From contig JAJUGB010000002.1 in assembly GCA_029268595.1 (NCBI GenBank), positions 1-57,621 of the forward strand: DNA of 57,621 nucleotides. The letters are read 5' to 3'. How positions within the stretch are numbered: position 1 is the stretch's first letter; each line of letters opens with the position of its first letter. The notes under the pieces are model-generated. The model was not told where the DNA came from. It searched no databases and saw nothing but the letters and a program-made list of their open reading frames with translations. Both the position numbers and the translations under genes were made by a program. Of this stretch, positions 17,585 through 26,550 are shown piece after piece. Source of the DNA: Alcaligenaceae bacterium. Its GTDB lineage: Bacteria; Pseudomonadota; Gammaproteobacteria; Burkholderiales; Burkholderiaceae_B.

Positions 17585-18391
17585 CTAATTTTCGGGTGGT
17601 GTCAGTACTCCGCCCAGTCTTTGAACCTCGCTTTGCAGGTATGCCAAGGCCTCGGCAGCCGCATCCGGCTCACCTTTGACACCCAAGTCGATATGGGGTT
17701 GGCCGGACCCGCCCATGCTGGGCAGGCTAAAGGCCTTTACCCCCGGCCATCGTTGCTCTAAATACTCCAGGGCGGGGGTAATGCGCGACTCGGGCAGACG
17801 AAACGCCAAGAAGGAATGCTCCACACGCGTCGTGCGGTGCTGCAAGTGCCTATAGCGGGTATCGAGCGTCCATTCCATCATGGGCCACGCGATGACTGGA
17901 AATCCAGGCATGAAAGTGTGATCCCGTATAAAAAACCCGGGAATCTTGTTATAGGGGTTGGGCACAATCTCGACCCCTTCCGGGAATACTCCCATTTGCA
18001 GACGCTGCTGGTTTTCGGGCAGCGCCATGTCTGCACTACCCGTGCCCTGGCGCGCGTTCTCCTGGCAGCGCTCAGTAATGAGGCGCTCGGCCTCCGGGTG
18101 CAAGACCAAGGGCAGCCCCAGGGCGTCGGCGGCGGCTTGGCGAGTGCGGTCATCAGGAGTAGCACCTATGCCGCCGCAGCAAAACACAATGCCGCCTCTT
18201 TGAAAGCTCCGTTTGAGTGTCTCGGCAATGGCGCCATGGTCGTCCGATACAAACTCGGCAGAACTAAGATGCATGCCTCGTTGGGAGAGCAGCTCGATAA
18301 GCTTGGGCATGTGCTTATCTTGACGGCGGCCGGAAAGAATTTCGTCACCGATAATTATTAGCCGGATGTCTGGCATGGCTTCGGAGGTCAT
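17585..18391 (-). CDS. CinA-like molybdopterin-binding domain protein
   Basis: A 268-residue protein of the MoCF_biosynth / CinA N-terminal family, often annotated as competence/damage-inducible protein A. Motifs include IIIGDEILSGRRQDKH, VFCCGGIGATPDDRTRQA and NPYNKIPGFFIRDHTFMPGFP. It lacks the C-terminal nicotinamide-mononucleotide deamidase domain of full CinA, so the activity is uncertain; a nucleotide pyrophosphatase is possible. The start overlaps the stop of the EI24 gene by 4 bases (ATGA), with GAGAAG upstream, so translation is likely coupled. Confidence 0.82.
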   Translation of the reverse strand: MTSEAMPDIRLIIIGDEILSGRRQDKHMPKLIELLSQRGMHLSSAEFVSDDHGAIAETLKRSFQRGGIVFCCGGIGATPDDRTRQAAADALGLPLVLHPEAERLITERCQENARQGTGSADMALPENQQRLQMGVFPEGVEIVPNPYNKIPGFFIRDHTFMPGFPVIAWPMMEWTLDTRYRHLQHRTTRVEHSFLAFRLPESRITPALEYLEQRWPGVKAFSLPSMGGSGQPHIDLGVKGEPDAAAEALAYLQSEVQRLGGVLTPPEN

Positions 18392-19248
18392 AAATCTTCT
18401 CGTTCTGAAACGATGGTTGCTGCGGCCGGGCTTGGGCTGTGCTGCCGTAGACGACGTAGCGCTTCAAGACTAAAGTGTGCAAAAACCAGCGCCGAGAACA
18501 CAGGCAATACGAGCCAGGCGGGTGGGAACAGATTGATAAGTGCCATGCACAAGCCAATCAACCAGTACTGCCGGTTATACCGTCGCCATATCCACTTGCG
18601 CTCGCCCGGGTTGGCGTGCTCGATCACTGCGTCGACTCGCAGCATTCGAGTAAACGCGAAGGACCACCAAAAAATGGGCAGCAGTACCGGCAAGGGCGGA
18701 ATTAGCCAAAGTGGCATGGTAATGAGCCAGCCCAACGAAAATAAAATACCGACCCAAACGGCGTTCCAGGCCCCATAGGTGGTGGAGTATTGTCCCTTGC
18801 GTACAAGACCGGGATATTCGCGCTTCTCGATATGCCGCAGCACAATGGGCATGACGAACACGGCGGCTATGACCAGACCCAATATGCCCGATAAGGGCAG
18901 AAGAATGGCCACCGCCAGCAGCGGCACCAGATAAAGCTTTAAGGAAAACAGGCCGACCGCCAGCATCCACTGGTCGATGCTGTTCAGTATCTGCCAGTCG
19001 AGCGCCTGGGTCTCGAGCCATCCGGTGAGAGGGTCCCAGAAAAACCAGAGCAATATAATGGCGCCGAGCAAGGCAATGAAAAACGGCAGCAGCAGCGCCA
19101 AGAGCATCTTGGGATGAAGCTGGGACACTAAAGCGCGTTTAAACGCCAGGCCCACGGCGGCCAAGCCATTGGCCTGTCCGGGGCCCATGACAACGTCGTA
19201 ATTAGCCATGCGCATGTACAAGTTGGGACATGCGGCTATCATAAACAA
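18388..19248 (-). CDS. EI24-domain (CysZ-like) inner-membrane protein
   Basis: A polytopic membrane protein of up to 286 residues with about six hydrophobic segments, beginning LLALLLPFFIALLGAIILLW. Conserved family features include PLLAVAILLPLSGILGLVIA, HIEKREYPGL and FAFTRMLRVD. EI24/CysZ members include sulfate transporters, but this branch is uncharacterised, so no substrate is assigned. The start is uncertain: ATG codons at 19248, 19209 and 19188 are all in frame without a clear ribosome-binding site. Coupled to the downstream CinA-like gene and divergent from the thioredoxin-like gene. Confidence 0.75.
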   Translation of the reverse strand: MFMIAACPNLYMRMANYDVVMGPGQANGLAAVGLAFKRALVSQLHPKMLLALLLPFFIALLGAIILLWFFWDPLTGWLETQALDWQILNSIDQWMLAVGLFSLKLYLVPLLAVAILLPLSGILGLVIAAVFVMPIVLRHIEKREYPGLVRKGQYSTTYGAWNAVWVGILFSLGWLITMPLWLIPPLPVLLPIFWWSFAFTRMLRVDAVIEHANPGERKWIWRRYNRQYWLIGLCMALINLFPPAWLVLPVFSALVFAHFSLEALRRLRQHSPSPAAATIVSEREDL

Positions 19249-19268
19249 ACCACGCTTGATTTGTCTTT

Positions 19269-19652
19269 ATGACCACCTTCGATCCTCAACACAATATGGC
19301 CGCCCTGGCAGAGCGCCTGCGCGACCACGACGGCCTGGTTGTGGCTTGCCTATGTGCCGCATGGTGCGATACCTGCACCCAGTACCGGCCTCCGTTTCAA
19401 GAGCTGGCCGAACGGTGGCCGCAACATCTTTTTGTATGGATCGACATCGAAGAAAACCCCGAATTTCTGGGCGATGAAGATGTCGAGAACTTTCCGACCC
19501 TGCTAATTCAGTCATCGGAGTCCACTTTATTCTTCGGGCCTATGCTGCCCTATATCGGCCATCTGGAAAAGCTGCTGGGCCATGTACACGGATTAGCCCC
19601 TCTCGCCCCAGGCGAGGGCCCGCCTTTGCTGCGCCAGGTAGCGCAGGCGTAG
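19269..19652 (+). CDS. Thioredoxin-family protein
   Basis: A 127-residue cytoplasmic thioredoxin fold without signal peptide. The redox motif is WCDTC, unlike the classical WCGPC, and the cis-proline is in NFPTLLI. The FVWIDIEENPEFL strand is typical of thioredoxins. The DT dipeptide between the cysteines suggests a redox potential different from TrxA; its partner is unknown. It is convergent with rhlE, with 29 bases between the stops. Confidence 0.85.
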   Translation: MTTFDPQHNMAALAERLRDHDGLVVACLCAAWCDTCTQYRPPFQELAERWPQHLFVWIDIEENPEFLGDEDVENFPTLLIQSSESTLFFGPMLPYIGHLEKLLGHVHGLAPLAPGEGPPLLRQVAQA

Positions 19653-19681
19653 CCAGCTATATATTAGACAGACTCAGTACT

Positions 19682-21046
19682 TTAGTGGCCGCCGAGCAAT
19701 ACGCCCACCGACCGCTTGCTGGACGAGGACGACGGCTGTTTAGGCGTGGAGCTGTCGGCGCGCGTCGGAGTGCTCGAGGGCACGTAAGGCTTGTAGAACA
19801 ATTCGTCCTCGGGCTTGCGAGGCGTACTGCTCGTGTAGCTGCGGCTACGATCTCCCTGGCGCGATGGACGCGGCCGGGCCGGCAAGGTGAGCTGGCCCCG
19901 AGGGATCTTGACCTTGATCAGCTTCTCGATATCTTGCAGCAGACGCTCTTCCTCGGGAGAGTAAAACGCGATGGCTTCTCCCTTGGCGCCTGCACGACCT
20001 GTACGGCCTATCCGATGCACGTAGTCTTCGGCGTTATAGGGCAAATCGTAGTTGATGACGCAAGGCACGCCCGCCACATCCAGTCCGCGGGCGGCCACGT
20101 CGGTCGCCACCAGAACCTCAAGCTCGCCGGCCTTGAACGCGTCCAAGGCCTTCATTCGGTCGAGTTGACTCTTGTCGCCGTGAATGGACTCGGCCTTGAC
20201 TCCGTCGCGTTCCAACTGCCTGGCCAAACGGCTGGTACCGATTTTTGTATTGGAAAACACAATAACCTGGTTAAAGCCGCGCGACTTGACCAGATGCACC
20301 ACCGCTGCCCGCTTATCTTCGCCGGAAAGCGGATAGGCAATTTGAGTCACCGTATCGGCGGTCGCGTTGCGCTGCGAGACTTCAAGCTCGACGGGATCCT
20401 TCAGATGGGTGCGCGCCAGCTTGCGGATTTCATTGCTGAATGTGGCCGAAAAAAGCAGCGTCTGGCGCGAGGCAGGAAGTAGTCGGACAATGCGGTCCAG
20501 GTCGGGCAAAAAGCCCATATCCAGCATGCGATCGGCTTCGTCCAACACCAGAATATCGACCTGCCCCAGGTTGACATTTTTCTGCTCTACGTGATCGAGC
20601 AGCCGCCCGGGCGTGGCAATGAGCACTTCGCAGCCGCGACGCAAGGCGTCGCGCTGAGGGCCGATGTCTACGCCGCCATATACCACCGCTGCACGTAAGG
20701 GAATGGACTGGCTGTACTGCGCCACGTTGTCGTACACCTGGACCGCCAGCTCGCGGGTTGGCGTAAGAATCAGCGCCCGCACAGGATGACGCGCCGGCGA
20801 TGCGCTGGTGTTGGCGTAACGCATAAGCCGATGCAAGATGGGCAGCGTGAACGCGGCCGTCTTGCCTGTACCCGTCTGCGCGGCCCCCATGACATCTCGC
20901 CCGTCCATGACAACGGGCATGGCTTTAGCCTGGATGGGTGTCGGAGTGGTGTATCCGGTGGCGGCAACGGCTTGCAATATGCCAGGGTGCAAACCGAAGT
21001 CAGAGAAAGTGGGGGTGGAAGTATCGGGTTGTGTAGATTCAGTCAT
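19682..21046 (-). CDS. rhlE: DEAD-box ATP-dependent RNA helicase RhlE
   Basis: RNA helicase with roles in ribosome maturation and RNA decay. The 454 residues show the Q motif (FGLHPGILQAV...TPIQ), Walker A AQTGTGKT (56-63), VLDEADRMLDMGF, LFSATF and HRIGRTGRAG. They end in a basic Ser/Pro/Arg-rich tail (about 385-454) that likely binds RNA. The RhlE type is chosen from the PVVMDGRDVMG and GGVDIGPQ segments. About 370 bases separate it from divergent ilvE, room for a long 5' leader as seen for helicases of this type elsewhere. Confidence 0.93.
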   Translation of the reverse strand: MTESTQPDTSTPTFSDFGLHPGILQAVAATGYTTPTPIQAKAMPVVMDGRDVMGAAQTGTGKTAAFTLPILHRLMRYANTSASPARHPVRALILTPTRELAVQVYDNVAQYSQSIPLRAAVVYGGVDIGPQRDALRRGCEVLIATPGRLLDHVEQKNVNLGQVDILVLDEADRMLDMGFLPDLDRIVRLLPASRQTLLFSATFSNEIRKLARTHLKDPVELEVSQRNATADTVTQIAYPLSGEDKRAAVVHLVKSRGFNQVIVFSNTKIGTSRLARQLERDGVKAESIHGDKSQLDRMKALDAFKAGELEVLVATDVAARGLDVAGVPCVINYDLPYNAEDYVHRIGRTGRAGAKGEAIAFYSPEEERLLQDIEKLIKVKIPRGQLTLPARPRPSRQGDRSRSYTSSTPRKPEDELFYKPYVPSSTPTRADSSTPKQPSSSSSKRSVGVLLGGH

Positions 21047-21420
21047 CGAAAGTTGGTTATGCCGTGCGAAGAAAAGCCCCTCCCGGCCTTGATTACCTTA
21101 CTATTTTACCTTGCGGCTCTCCTGAGAACCATGCCGCAGCCCGAATGCATCTTGACAAGTGTCGCTTAATATCCACGAAATCGCCGCCAGGCCGGCTGTA
21201 GAGCGCGCCGCGGATGAGGGCGGCGCTGCCGTCCAGCTCGGTTACGTCATCCACTTCTTCAGTGCTTGACTTTCTGCGCCGAGCCCAAGCGGTCAAGTAA
21301 ATGCACACCACGCTGTGCTGTACACAGATCATTCCACAGCAAAAGACTCGCCCCTGCCCAGCGGGGCGGCTTTGCAGCGCCCGCTTGCTACAATGTTCGC
21401 TTCTTTTTCGGGAGAAACGA
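21047..21420. other. Divergent non-coding region rhlE-ilvE
   Basis: About 374 bases without a supported gene. It holds the ilvE promoter, a GC hairpin at 21349-21368 (CGCCCC/GGGGCG), and presumably the rhlE promoter and leader. Confidence 0.5.
21386..21394 (+). promoter_or_regulatory. Extended -10 promoter of ilvE
   Basis: TGCTACAAT, an extended -10 element, about 27 bases before the ATG, which fits a short leader. No clear -35. Confidence 0.5.
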
Positions 21421-22341
21421 ATGTCGATGTCCGACCGCGACGGGTTTATCTGGTATGACGGTGCAATGGTGCCATGGCGCGAAGCAAACACTCATGTCCT
21501 GACTCATTCACTGCATTACGGACTAGCCGTTTTTGAAGGCCTGCGCGCCTACAACTCGGAGATCGGCACAGCCATATTCCGGCTTGAAGAACACACGAAT
21601 CGCCTGTTCAATTCGGCCCATATTTACCAAATGCCCATCCCCTACGATCGGGAAACCATTATGCAGGCCCATCGCGATGTCGTGCGCCAGAATCAGCTCG
21701 AGTCCTGCTACATCCGTCCCCTGGTTTTCTATGGCTCCGAGAAAATGGGGGTCTCACCAAAAGGCGCGAAAGTCCATGTTGCGATTGCGGCATGGTCCTG
21801 GGGCGCCTACCTGGGAGAAGAAGCGCTCGCACAAGGCATACGGGTGAAGATCTCGTCGTATGCTCGCCAGCACGTGAACGTCACCATGCCCAGGGCGAAG
21901 GTGGCGAGCACCTACGCGAACTCCATATTGGCCAATACCGAAGCTATTGAGCACGGTTACGATGAAGCCATATTGCTGGATACCGAGGGGTTCGTGGCCG
22001 AGGGTTCGGGGGAGAACATCTTTATCGTGAAAAACGGAGTGCTCATAGAGCCGGAAATCGCCTCTGCGCTCACGGGCATTACGCGTTCGTCCATACACGC
22101 CCTGGCAGCCGATCTGGGCATCGAGATTCAAACTCGCCGCATCACACGCGACGACCTTTATATCGCCGATGAAGCCTTTTTCACTGGCACCGCGGCTGAA
22201 GTCACCCCTATCCGCGAAATCGATCGCCGAACCATTGGCTCCGCCAAGCGCGGACCCATCACCCACATGCTGCAACAGGCGTTCTTCGATGTGGTGCACG
22301 GCCGCAACCCCAAATATCATCACTGGTTAGCCAAAGTATAA
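21421..22341 (+). CDS. ilvE: Branched-chain amino acid aminotransferase
   Basis: PLP enzyme making Leu, Ile and Val from their keto acids. The 306 residues match class IV aminotransferases: WREANTHVLTHSLHYGLAVF near the start, the PLP-lysine K160 in MPRAKVASTYANS, EAILLDTEGFVAEGSGENIF and FFTGTAAEVTPIREID. The ATG at 21421 has GGGAG seven bases upstream. An open frame extends 40 codons further but lacks family similarity. The zinc-finger and hydrolase genes follow closely. Confidence 0.96.
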   Translation: MSMSDRDGFIWYDGAMVPWREANTHVLTHSLHYGLAVFEGLRAYNSEIGTAIFRLEEHTNRLFNSAHIYQMPIPYDRETIMQAHRDVVRQNQLESCYIRPLVFYGSEKMGVSPKGAKVHVAIAAWSWGAYLGEEALAQGIRVKISSYARQHVNVTMPRAKVASTYANSILANTEAIEHGYDEAILLDTEGFVAEGSGENIFIVKNGVLIEPEIASALTGITRSSIHALAADLGIEIQTRRITRDDLYIADEAFFTGTAAEVTPIREIDRRTIGSAKRGPITHMLQQAFFDVVHGRNPKYHHWLAKV

Positions 22342-22378
22342 AAACGGCGCGACCCCACCGTCTTATTCAGGAAACACC

Positions 22379-22585
22379 ATGAGCGTCGAGAACGTTTCTG
22401 ATCCGCATGACACACCCATAGTCGTTGAGGAAGACGACCTGCCGGTTTATTGCCCTGGCCCCAAGGCCCCTTTATGGTCGATGCATCCCCGGATTTACCT
22501 GCCCATCGAGCAATCGGGGCGGATTTCCTGTCCCTACTGCAGCGCCACCTACGAGCTCAAGGGAGCCGCAAAAGAAGGATCGTGA
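22379..22585 (+). CDS. CHCC-type zinc-finger protein
   Basis: A 68-residue acidic protein. Its C-terminal half matches the zf-CHCC family: VYCPGPKAPLWSMHPRIYLP then SCPYCSATYEL, with Cys, His and a CxxC pair as likely zinc ligands. A relative is a mitochondrial complex I subunit; the bacterial role is unknown. AGGAAAC precedes the ATG. It follows ilvE by 37 bases and its TGA stop overlaps the next gene's GTG start. Confidence 0.87.
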   Translation: MSVENVSDPHDTPIVVEEDDLPVYCPGPKAPLWSMHPRIYLPIEQSGRISCPYCSATYELKGAAKEGS

Positions 22586-23673
22586 CAGCCCAGTTCGACT
22601 CTTCCGCTTGCCCCTCGCCTTTCTGGTTGCCTAACGGCCACCTGCAGACCATACATGGCGCCCTGGCGGCTCGGCATCATCGCATCGGCTTCATACGCGA
22701 GCGGGTCGATACCCCAGATACCGACTTTATCGACTTTGACTGGGCAGGACCCGGCCTCTTCTCGGACAAAGCGGCAGATAACACCTTTGCCACGCCCGAT
22801 CCGCGTCTGGCGCCCACTGCGGCCCGTCGCTGGATGACCTCGCAAGATTGGGAGCAGGCCCCCATGACGCCAGATGTCTCGGCACTTATTGTCTTTCACG
22901 GGCTGGAAGGCAGCAGCAAGAGTCATTATGCGCAAGCCATCGCCCAGTATTTTCGGGCACGCGGCTGGGTAGTGGTTATCGCGCACTTTCGAAGTTGCTC
23001 TGGTTTCCTCAACAGGATGGCCCGCGCCTATTATTCGGGCGACAGCGAAGACATCCAGTTCATGTTCAACACAGTAAGGCAACGACTACCCCGGGCCCGT
23101 TGGCACGCCGTGGGAGTCTCCATGGGTGGAAACATGCTGCTGAAGTATTTGGGCGAAACACCACAAGCACAAGACTGGCTATACGCGGCGGCGGCGGTTT
23201 CCAGCCCGATGGACCTGGTGGCTTGCGGCAACCGCTTATCCGATTCCTTCCTGGGTCGCCATGTGTATGGCCGTTACTTTTTGAAGACCATGCGGCACAA
23301 GCTGCAAGCGAAGGCGCGGCGATTTCCCGGCACTATTGATTTACTGCGCTTGGGCCAAGTCAGGACAATACGCGATTTCGACGATCTGTATACGGCGCCA
23401 ATGCATGGCTATCGCAATGCCTTGGATTATTGGAGCCGCGCCTCAAGTAAACCCGTGCTGAAGCAAATTACCGTACCCACCCTGGTGCTTAATGCACGCA
23501 ATGACCCATTCGTTCCCGCTGCGTCCTTGCCCAGTCCCGACGAATGTTCCTCGACGGTGCTGCTGCATCAGCCCGCCGAAGGAGGCCATATGGGATTCGT
23601 CTGTGGCGGTTTCCCGGGGCATCTGAATTGGCTGCCCGCGCGTCTGGGCCGGTACTTCGAGACCCTTCAATAG
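22582..23673 (+). CDS. YheT-like alpha/beta hydrolase
   Basis: A 363-residue predicted esterase/hydrolase. The nucleophile elbow is GVSMGGN, the acid is probably the Asp in NARNDPFVP, and the catalytic His is in GGHMGFV. FWLPNGHLQTI near the start and VVIAHFRSCSGFLNR are characteristic of YheT relatives. The GTG start overlaps the previous stop (GTGA) and has AGAAGG upstream. Substrate unknown. Downstream to 23812 I see no gene. Confidence 0.88.
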   Translation: MTAQFDSSACPSPFWLPNGHLQTIHGALAARHHRIGFIRERVDTPDTDFIDFDWAGPGLFSDKAADNTFATPDPRLAPTAARRWMTSQDWEQAPMTPDVSALIVFHGLEGSSKSHYAQAIAQYFRARGWVVVIAHFRSCSGFLNRMARAYYSGDSEDIQFMFNTVRQRLPRARWHAVGVSMGGNMLLKYLGETPQAQDWLYAAAAVSSPMDLVACGNRLSDSFLGRHVYGRYFLKTMRHKLQAKARRFPGTIDLLRLGQVRTIRDFDDLYTAPMHGYRNALDYWSRASSKPVLKQITVPTLVLNARNDPFVPAASLPSPDECSSTVLLHQPAEGGHMGFVCGGFPGHLNWLPARLGRYFETLQ

Positions 23674-23812
23674 TTGGGCCGGACGGCTCTCTCGCGAGAT
23701 ACGACCGCATCACGGGACGCGGCCGCCGGCAAACGCTTCAAAGTACCAAATGGGATTCCGTCTGACGACTCGGGCTTATGCCGCTTGCGTCCGTTGCAAG
23801 TCGCTGAAACGC

Positions 23813-25327
23813 CTACTGCTTGAACTGCTCGAGCAATCGTCGATCAGATTCGACCTTTTCTTTGAGCGCCCGTATTTGTACATCGAGCTGAGACTGTACA
23901 TAGAAGTCTTTAGATAGACCTCGAGCTTGTTGCAGCTGATCGACCGCGGCTCGCACGGCTCCGGTTTTTTCGTAGTAGGTCGCCATGGCACGCCGCGCTT
24001 CGACCTGCTGACCAAGGCGCTCGTGACCTTGGGCTTTCAACTGATAAAAACGGGGCTCCTCGGGCCATTGGCGCACACGCTCGTTGAGAAAAGACAAGGC
24101 CTCGTCATGCCGACCTGACTCTTGCAATGCAATGACCACCGACAACGCTGCCGCTTGATTGCCCGGCCAGCGCTGGTGCGCCTTTTGGGCGATTTCCACT
24201 GCCTGGCTGCCCTGCCCTTGCTGCAACGCTAACTGGCTGGCCAAGGCCGCAATCTGCGGCGTGTAAGCCCCGCCCTGTTGCGCCCGCTGCAGGGCCACGG
24301 CGGCCTCACTATAGTTTTTGCGTAACCAAGCCGAATAGGCCAGTCCATACCAAGCCGCCGCTGCCCGTACCCCTTGCGACTGCTCGGCCTCTCGTCGGAG
24401 CGATGCCTGAGCACTTTGCTGGGCAGCAGAATCGCGCGCGGCCTGTATCACGCGCAGTTTGGCACGCACAAACCAGAACGCGTCACTGTCCGGCTGCGGT
24501 CGCACAGCGGTTTCACGAATACGGTTCTGAATATCGGACATGCGCTGAATGGACAACGGGTGGGTGCTGGCGTATGCGCCGCCTCCCATCCCTTCATTTA
24601 GGCGCGAGGCGTTCATCAGCTGATTGAACATTTCTGCCATTCCGCTGGGGTCAAACCCACTCCGGCGCAGCATTTCCAGACCGACGCGATCGGCCTCTTG
24701 CTCAGCTTGGCGAGAAAAACCGAGCTGGCGATCGACGGCGGCCGCCTGGCCGAACGCCGCGACGCCCATGGCCAGATCGCCGCTTCCTGCCAGAGCAGCC
24801 AAAAGCGCGGCCGCGACGGACGCCATCATCATATGGCTGGTCTGGGACTGTTGAGTCATGCCCCGCGCCACATGCCGTTGCGTCACATGGCCGATTTCAT
24901 GCGCCACCACAGAGGCGAGTTGTGACTCGTTCTGTGCAGCGGTGACCAACCCGCTATGTATCCCTATATAGCCGCCCGGCAAAGCGAAAGCATTTATTTG
25001 CGGATCGCGTATGGCAAACACAGTGATGGTTTGTGTTCCGTGGGGTGATGAAGCGGCCAGTTTCCTACCAAGCTCGGTAAGGTACTGGTTCACATCTGGA
25101 TCGTCGATATAGGTGGGGTCGCGACGGCCCTGTTCCATGATGGCGTCGCCGAGCGTTCGCTCGAGCTGTGGAGACAGCTCTGCCGAGGCGACAGGACCCA
25201 TGCTGGGTATTCCCATGGGTTGGGCCATGGCGAGCCCGGTCGCCAGAGTAAGGGCAGCCGCCAGTACGCCCGCCTTTGACTGGCCCATACGACCGCACCC
25301 TGAACGAGGACGGCTCTCGTGTGACAT
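23813..25327 (-). CDS. bepA: Periplasmic M48 metalloprotease BepA-like with TPR repeats
   Basis: Quality-control protease/chaperone for outer-membrane proteins such as LptD. The product has a Sec signal peptide and an M48 zinc protease domain. HEIGH is at 143-147 and the third ligand Glu in QAEQEADRVG. A C-terminal TPR region (about 325-490) docks on the BAM complex in E. coli BepA. The 504-residue length is typical. ATG 25327 is one base from the ctaG stop and has GGGAA upstream; ATG 25288 would give a more compact signal peptide. Cotranscribed with ctaG. Confidence 0.88.
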   Translation of the reverse strand: MSHESRPRSGCGRMGQSKAGVLAAALTLATGLAMAQPMGIPSMGPVASAELSPQLERTLGDAIMEQGRRDPTYIDDPDVNQYLTELGRKLAASSPHGTQTITVFAIRDPQINAFALPGGYIGIHSGLVTAAQNESQLASVVAHEIGHVTQRHVARGMTQQSQTSHMMMASVAAALLAALAGSGDLAMGVAAFGQAAAVDRQLGFSRQAEQEADRVGLEMLRRSGFDPSGMAEMFNQLMNASRLNEGMGGGAYASTHPLSIQRMSDIQNRIRETAVRPQPDSDAFWFVRAKLRVIQAARDSAAQQSAQASLRREAEQSQGVRAAAAWYGLAYSAWLRKNYSEAAVALQRAQQGGAYTPQIAALASQLALQQGQGSQAVEIAQKAHQRWPGNQAAALSVVIALQESGRHDEALSFLNERVRQWPEEPRFYQLKAQGHERLGQQVEARRAMATYYEKTGAVRAAVDQLQQARGLSKDFYVQSQLDVQIRALKEKVESDRRLLEQFKQ

Positions 25328-25328
25328 G

Positions 25329-26189
25329 CTAGGTTCCCAAGGCAGGGTTGGCCCGGGCCGCCCGTTTGTCTCCTCGGCCGCGCAGACGGCCGCGCGCCGA
25401 CAGGCGCATCAAGGTACCCAAGGCAAAGAGCAGGCCAAACACTTCGACAAAGCCGGCCAATACCCACATGGTGAGCCCACCAATTGCCTGGTCGGTGACG
25501 GCAGACATGCCCGGAATTGCCCGGCCGCACAGGTCGAATACCGGATAAATGTCGTACTCACTGAACGTAATGACCGCACCCGCAATCATTTGGGGCACCA
25601 TGGTAATTACAGGCGAGAGAATACGCGCGCCGGGCGACATCACAGCTGGCGGGCTGGGGCGACGATCGAGAATGAGGTTCCAGTACATGAAGCCACTGAT
25701 TACCACCGACCAGTTCATGAACCGGTACAGACGCCAATCCAGCATGGAATAAAACTGAATGGACGGAATCAGCCACACCAACACCAGGAAAACGAACAGG
25801 AATGGCACCCAGATCTTGTTGGTGAAGAACCACTTCACGCCTCGGCCCGGCAGGGTGTCGAAAAACTCCCTTAACCATACCCGCATGCGCAACGGCAATG
25901 CCGCTCGCATTACCTGGCCCGGGTATGCCCCCATGATAAGCAGGGGCCCCAGATGATGAAGGACCAGATGCTGGAGGCGATGCGCAAAAAATAGCCGTTC
26001 GGCATAGTAGTCGACCCGGGTGTGCAGCATCAGGTACAGCACCACAAACCCAGTCCAGAATAGAAACTGGCGCGTCGCCGACACCTTAAGGTGACGACTA
26101 CCGCGCCAGAACAGAACTGCGCCTAGGGCAAATGCAAGCAGCAGGGCTGGAGAGAACTCCCAGGGAATGAGCCAGCCTAGCAAGTCCAT
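25329..26189 (-). CDS. Cytochrome c oxidase assembly factor, CtaG_2 family
   Basis: A 286-residue membrane protein with about seven helices. Conserved pieces HRLQHLVLHHLGPLLIMGAYPG and PFLFVFLVLVWLIPSIQFYSMLDWRLYR..WSVVISGFMYWN match the caa3_CtaG family, thought to help insert copper or assemble cytochrome oxidases. This is not the Cox11-type CtaG. The basic C-terminus (RGRLRGRGDKRAARAN) is cytoplasmic-looking. It lies directly upstream of the BepA-like gene and probably shares its promoter. Confidence 0.85.
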   Translation of the reverse strand: MDLLGWLIPWEFSPALLLAFALGAVLFWRGSRHLKVSATRQFLFWTGFVVLYLMLHTRVDYYAERLFFAHRLQHLVLHHLGPLLIMGAYPGQVMRAALPLRMRVWLREFFDTLPGRGVKWFFTNKIWVPFLFVFLVLVWLIPSIQFYSMLDWRLYRFMNWSVVISGFMYWNLILDRRPSPPAVMSPGARILSPVITMVPQMIAGAVITFSEYDIYPVFDLCGRAIPGMSAVTDQAIGGLTMWVLAGFVEVFGLLFALGTLMRLSARGRLRGRGDKRAARANPALGT

Positions 26190-26214
26190 GGATGTATCCA
26201 GTAAAGCAAAGCTC

Positions 26215-26550
26215 CTAGTTTAGGGCAATATGCCGATGGTCGCCCCACTGCACGCCCCGAACAGGGGGATAGGCCCGCAACTGCCGAGCCTGGTTCATAA
26301 GCACTTGCCGCATTTCGGGCGGGCAATTGACCGTGACGCAGGCCGCCGCCATTTCGGGGTCGTGGCCGTGCTCGACACGCATGCCGGCGACTTTCAGGCC
26401 CGCCGCACCGAATCCGGAGTAAATGTGCTTGCGTACATCGGCCATGTCTTTGCGAGAACACATGACCGTGAATCGGGACAACGAATTGCGCACCGGCAGG
26501 GGAGCCTGCTGTATACCTGCCCGACGCAAAAAGAGATTGAATAGCCGCAT
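26215..26550 (-). CDS. Stand-alone MgtC C-terminal-like domain protein
   Basis: A 111-residue soluble protein resembling the C-terminal ACT-like domain of MgtC/SapB proteins. Features include FTVMCSRKDMADVRKHIYSG, VAGMRVEHGHDPEMAAACV and a terminal PPVRGVQWGDHR. The membrane part of MgtC is entirely absent, so this is a free regulatory-type domain. I judge the family by pattern only. The ATG at 26550 has an excellent GGGAGGTAAT site. It is preceded by a long structured leader ending in a terminator, so transcription attenuation is likely. Confidence 0.6.
   Translation of the reverse strand: MRLFNLFLRRAGIQQAPLPVRNSLSRFTVMCSRKDMADVRKHIYSGFGAAGLKVAGMRVEHGHDPEMAAACVTVNCPPEMRQVLMNQARQLRAYPPVRGVQWGDHRHIALN

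Noticed and set aside
21093-21491. A 132-codon open frame on the minus strand across the ilvE start.
   Set aside because: It overlaps ilvE and its promoter, has no ribosome-binding site, and its composition looks like a chance frame in GC-rich DNA.
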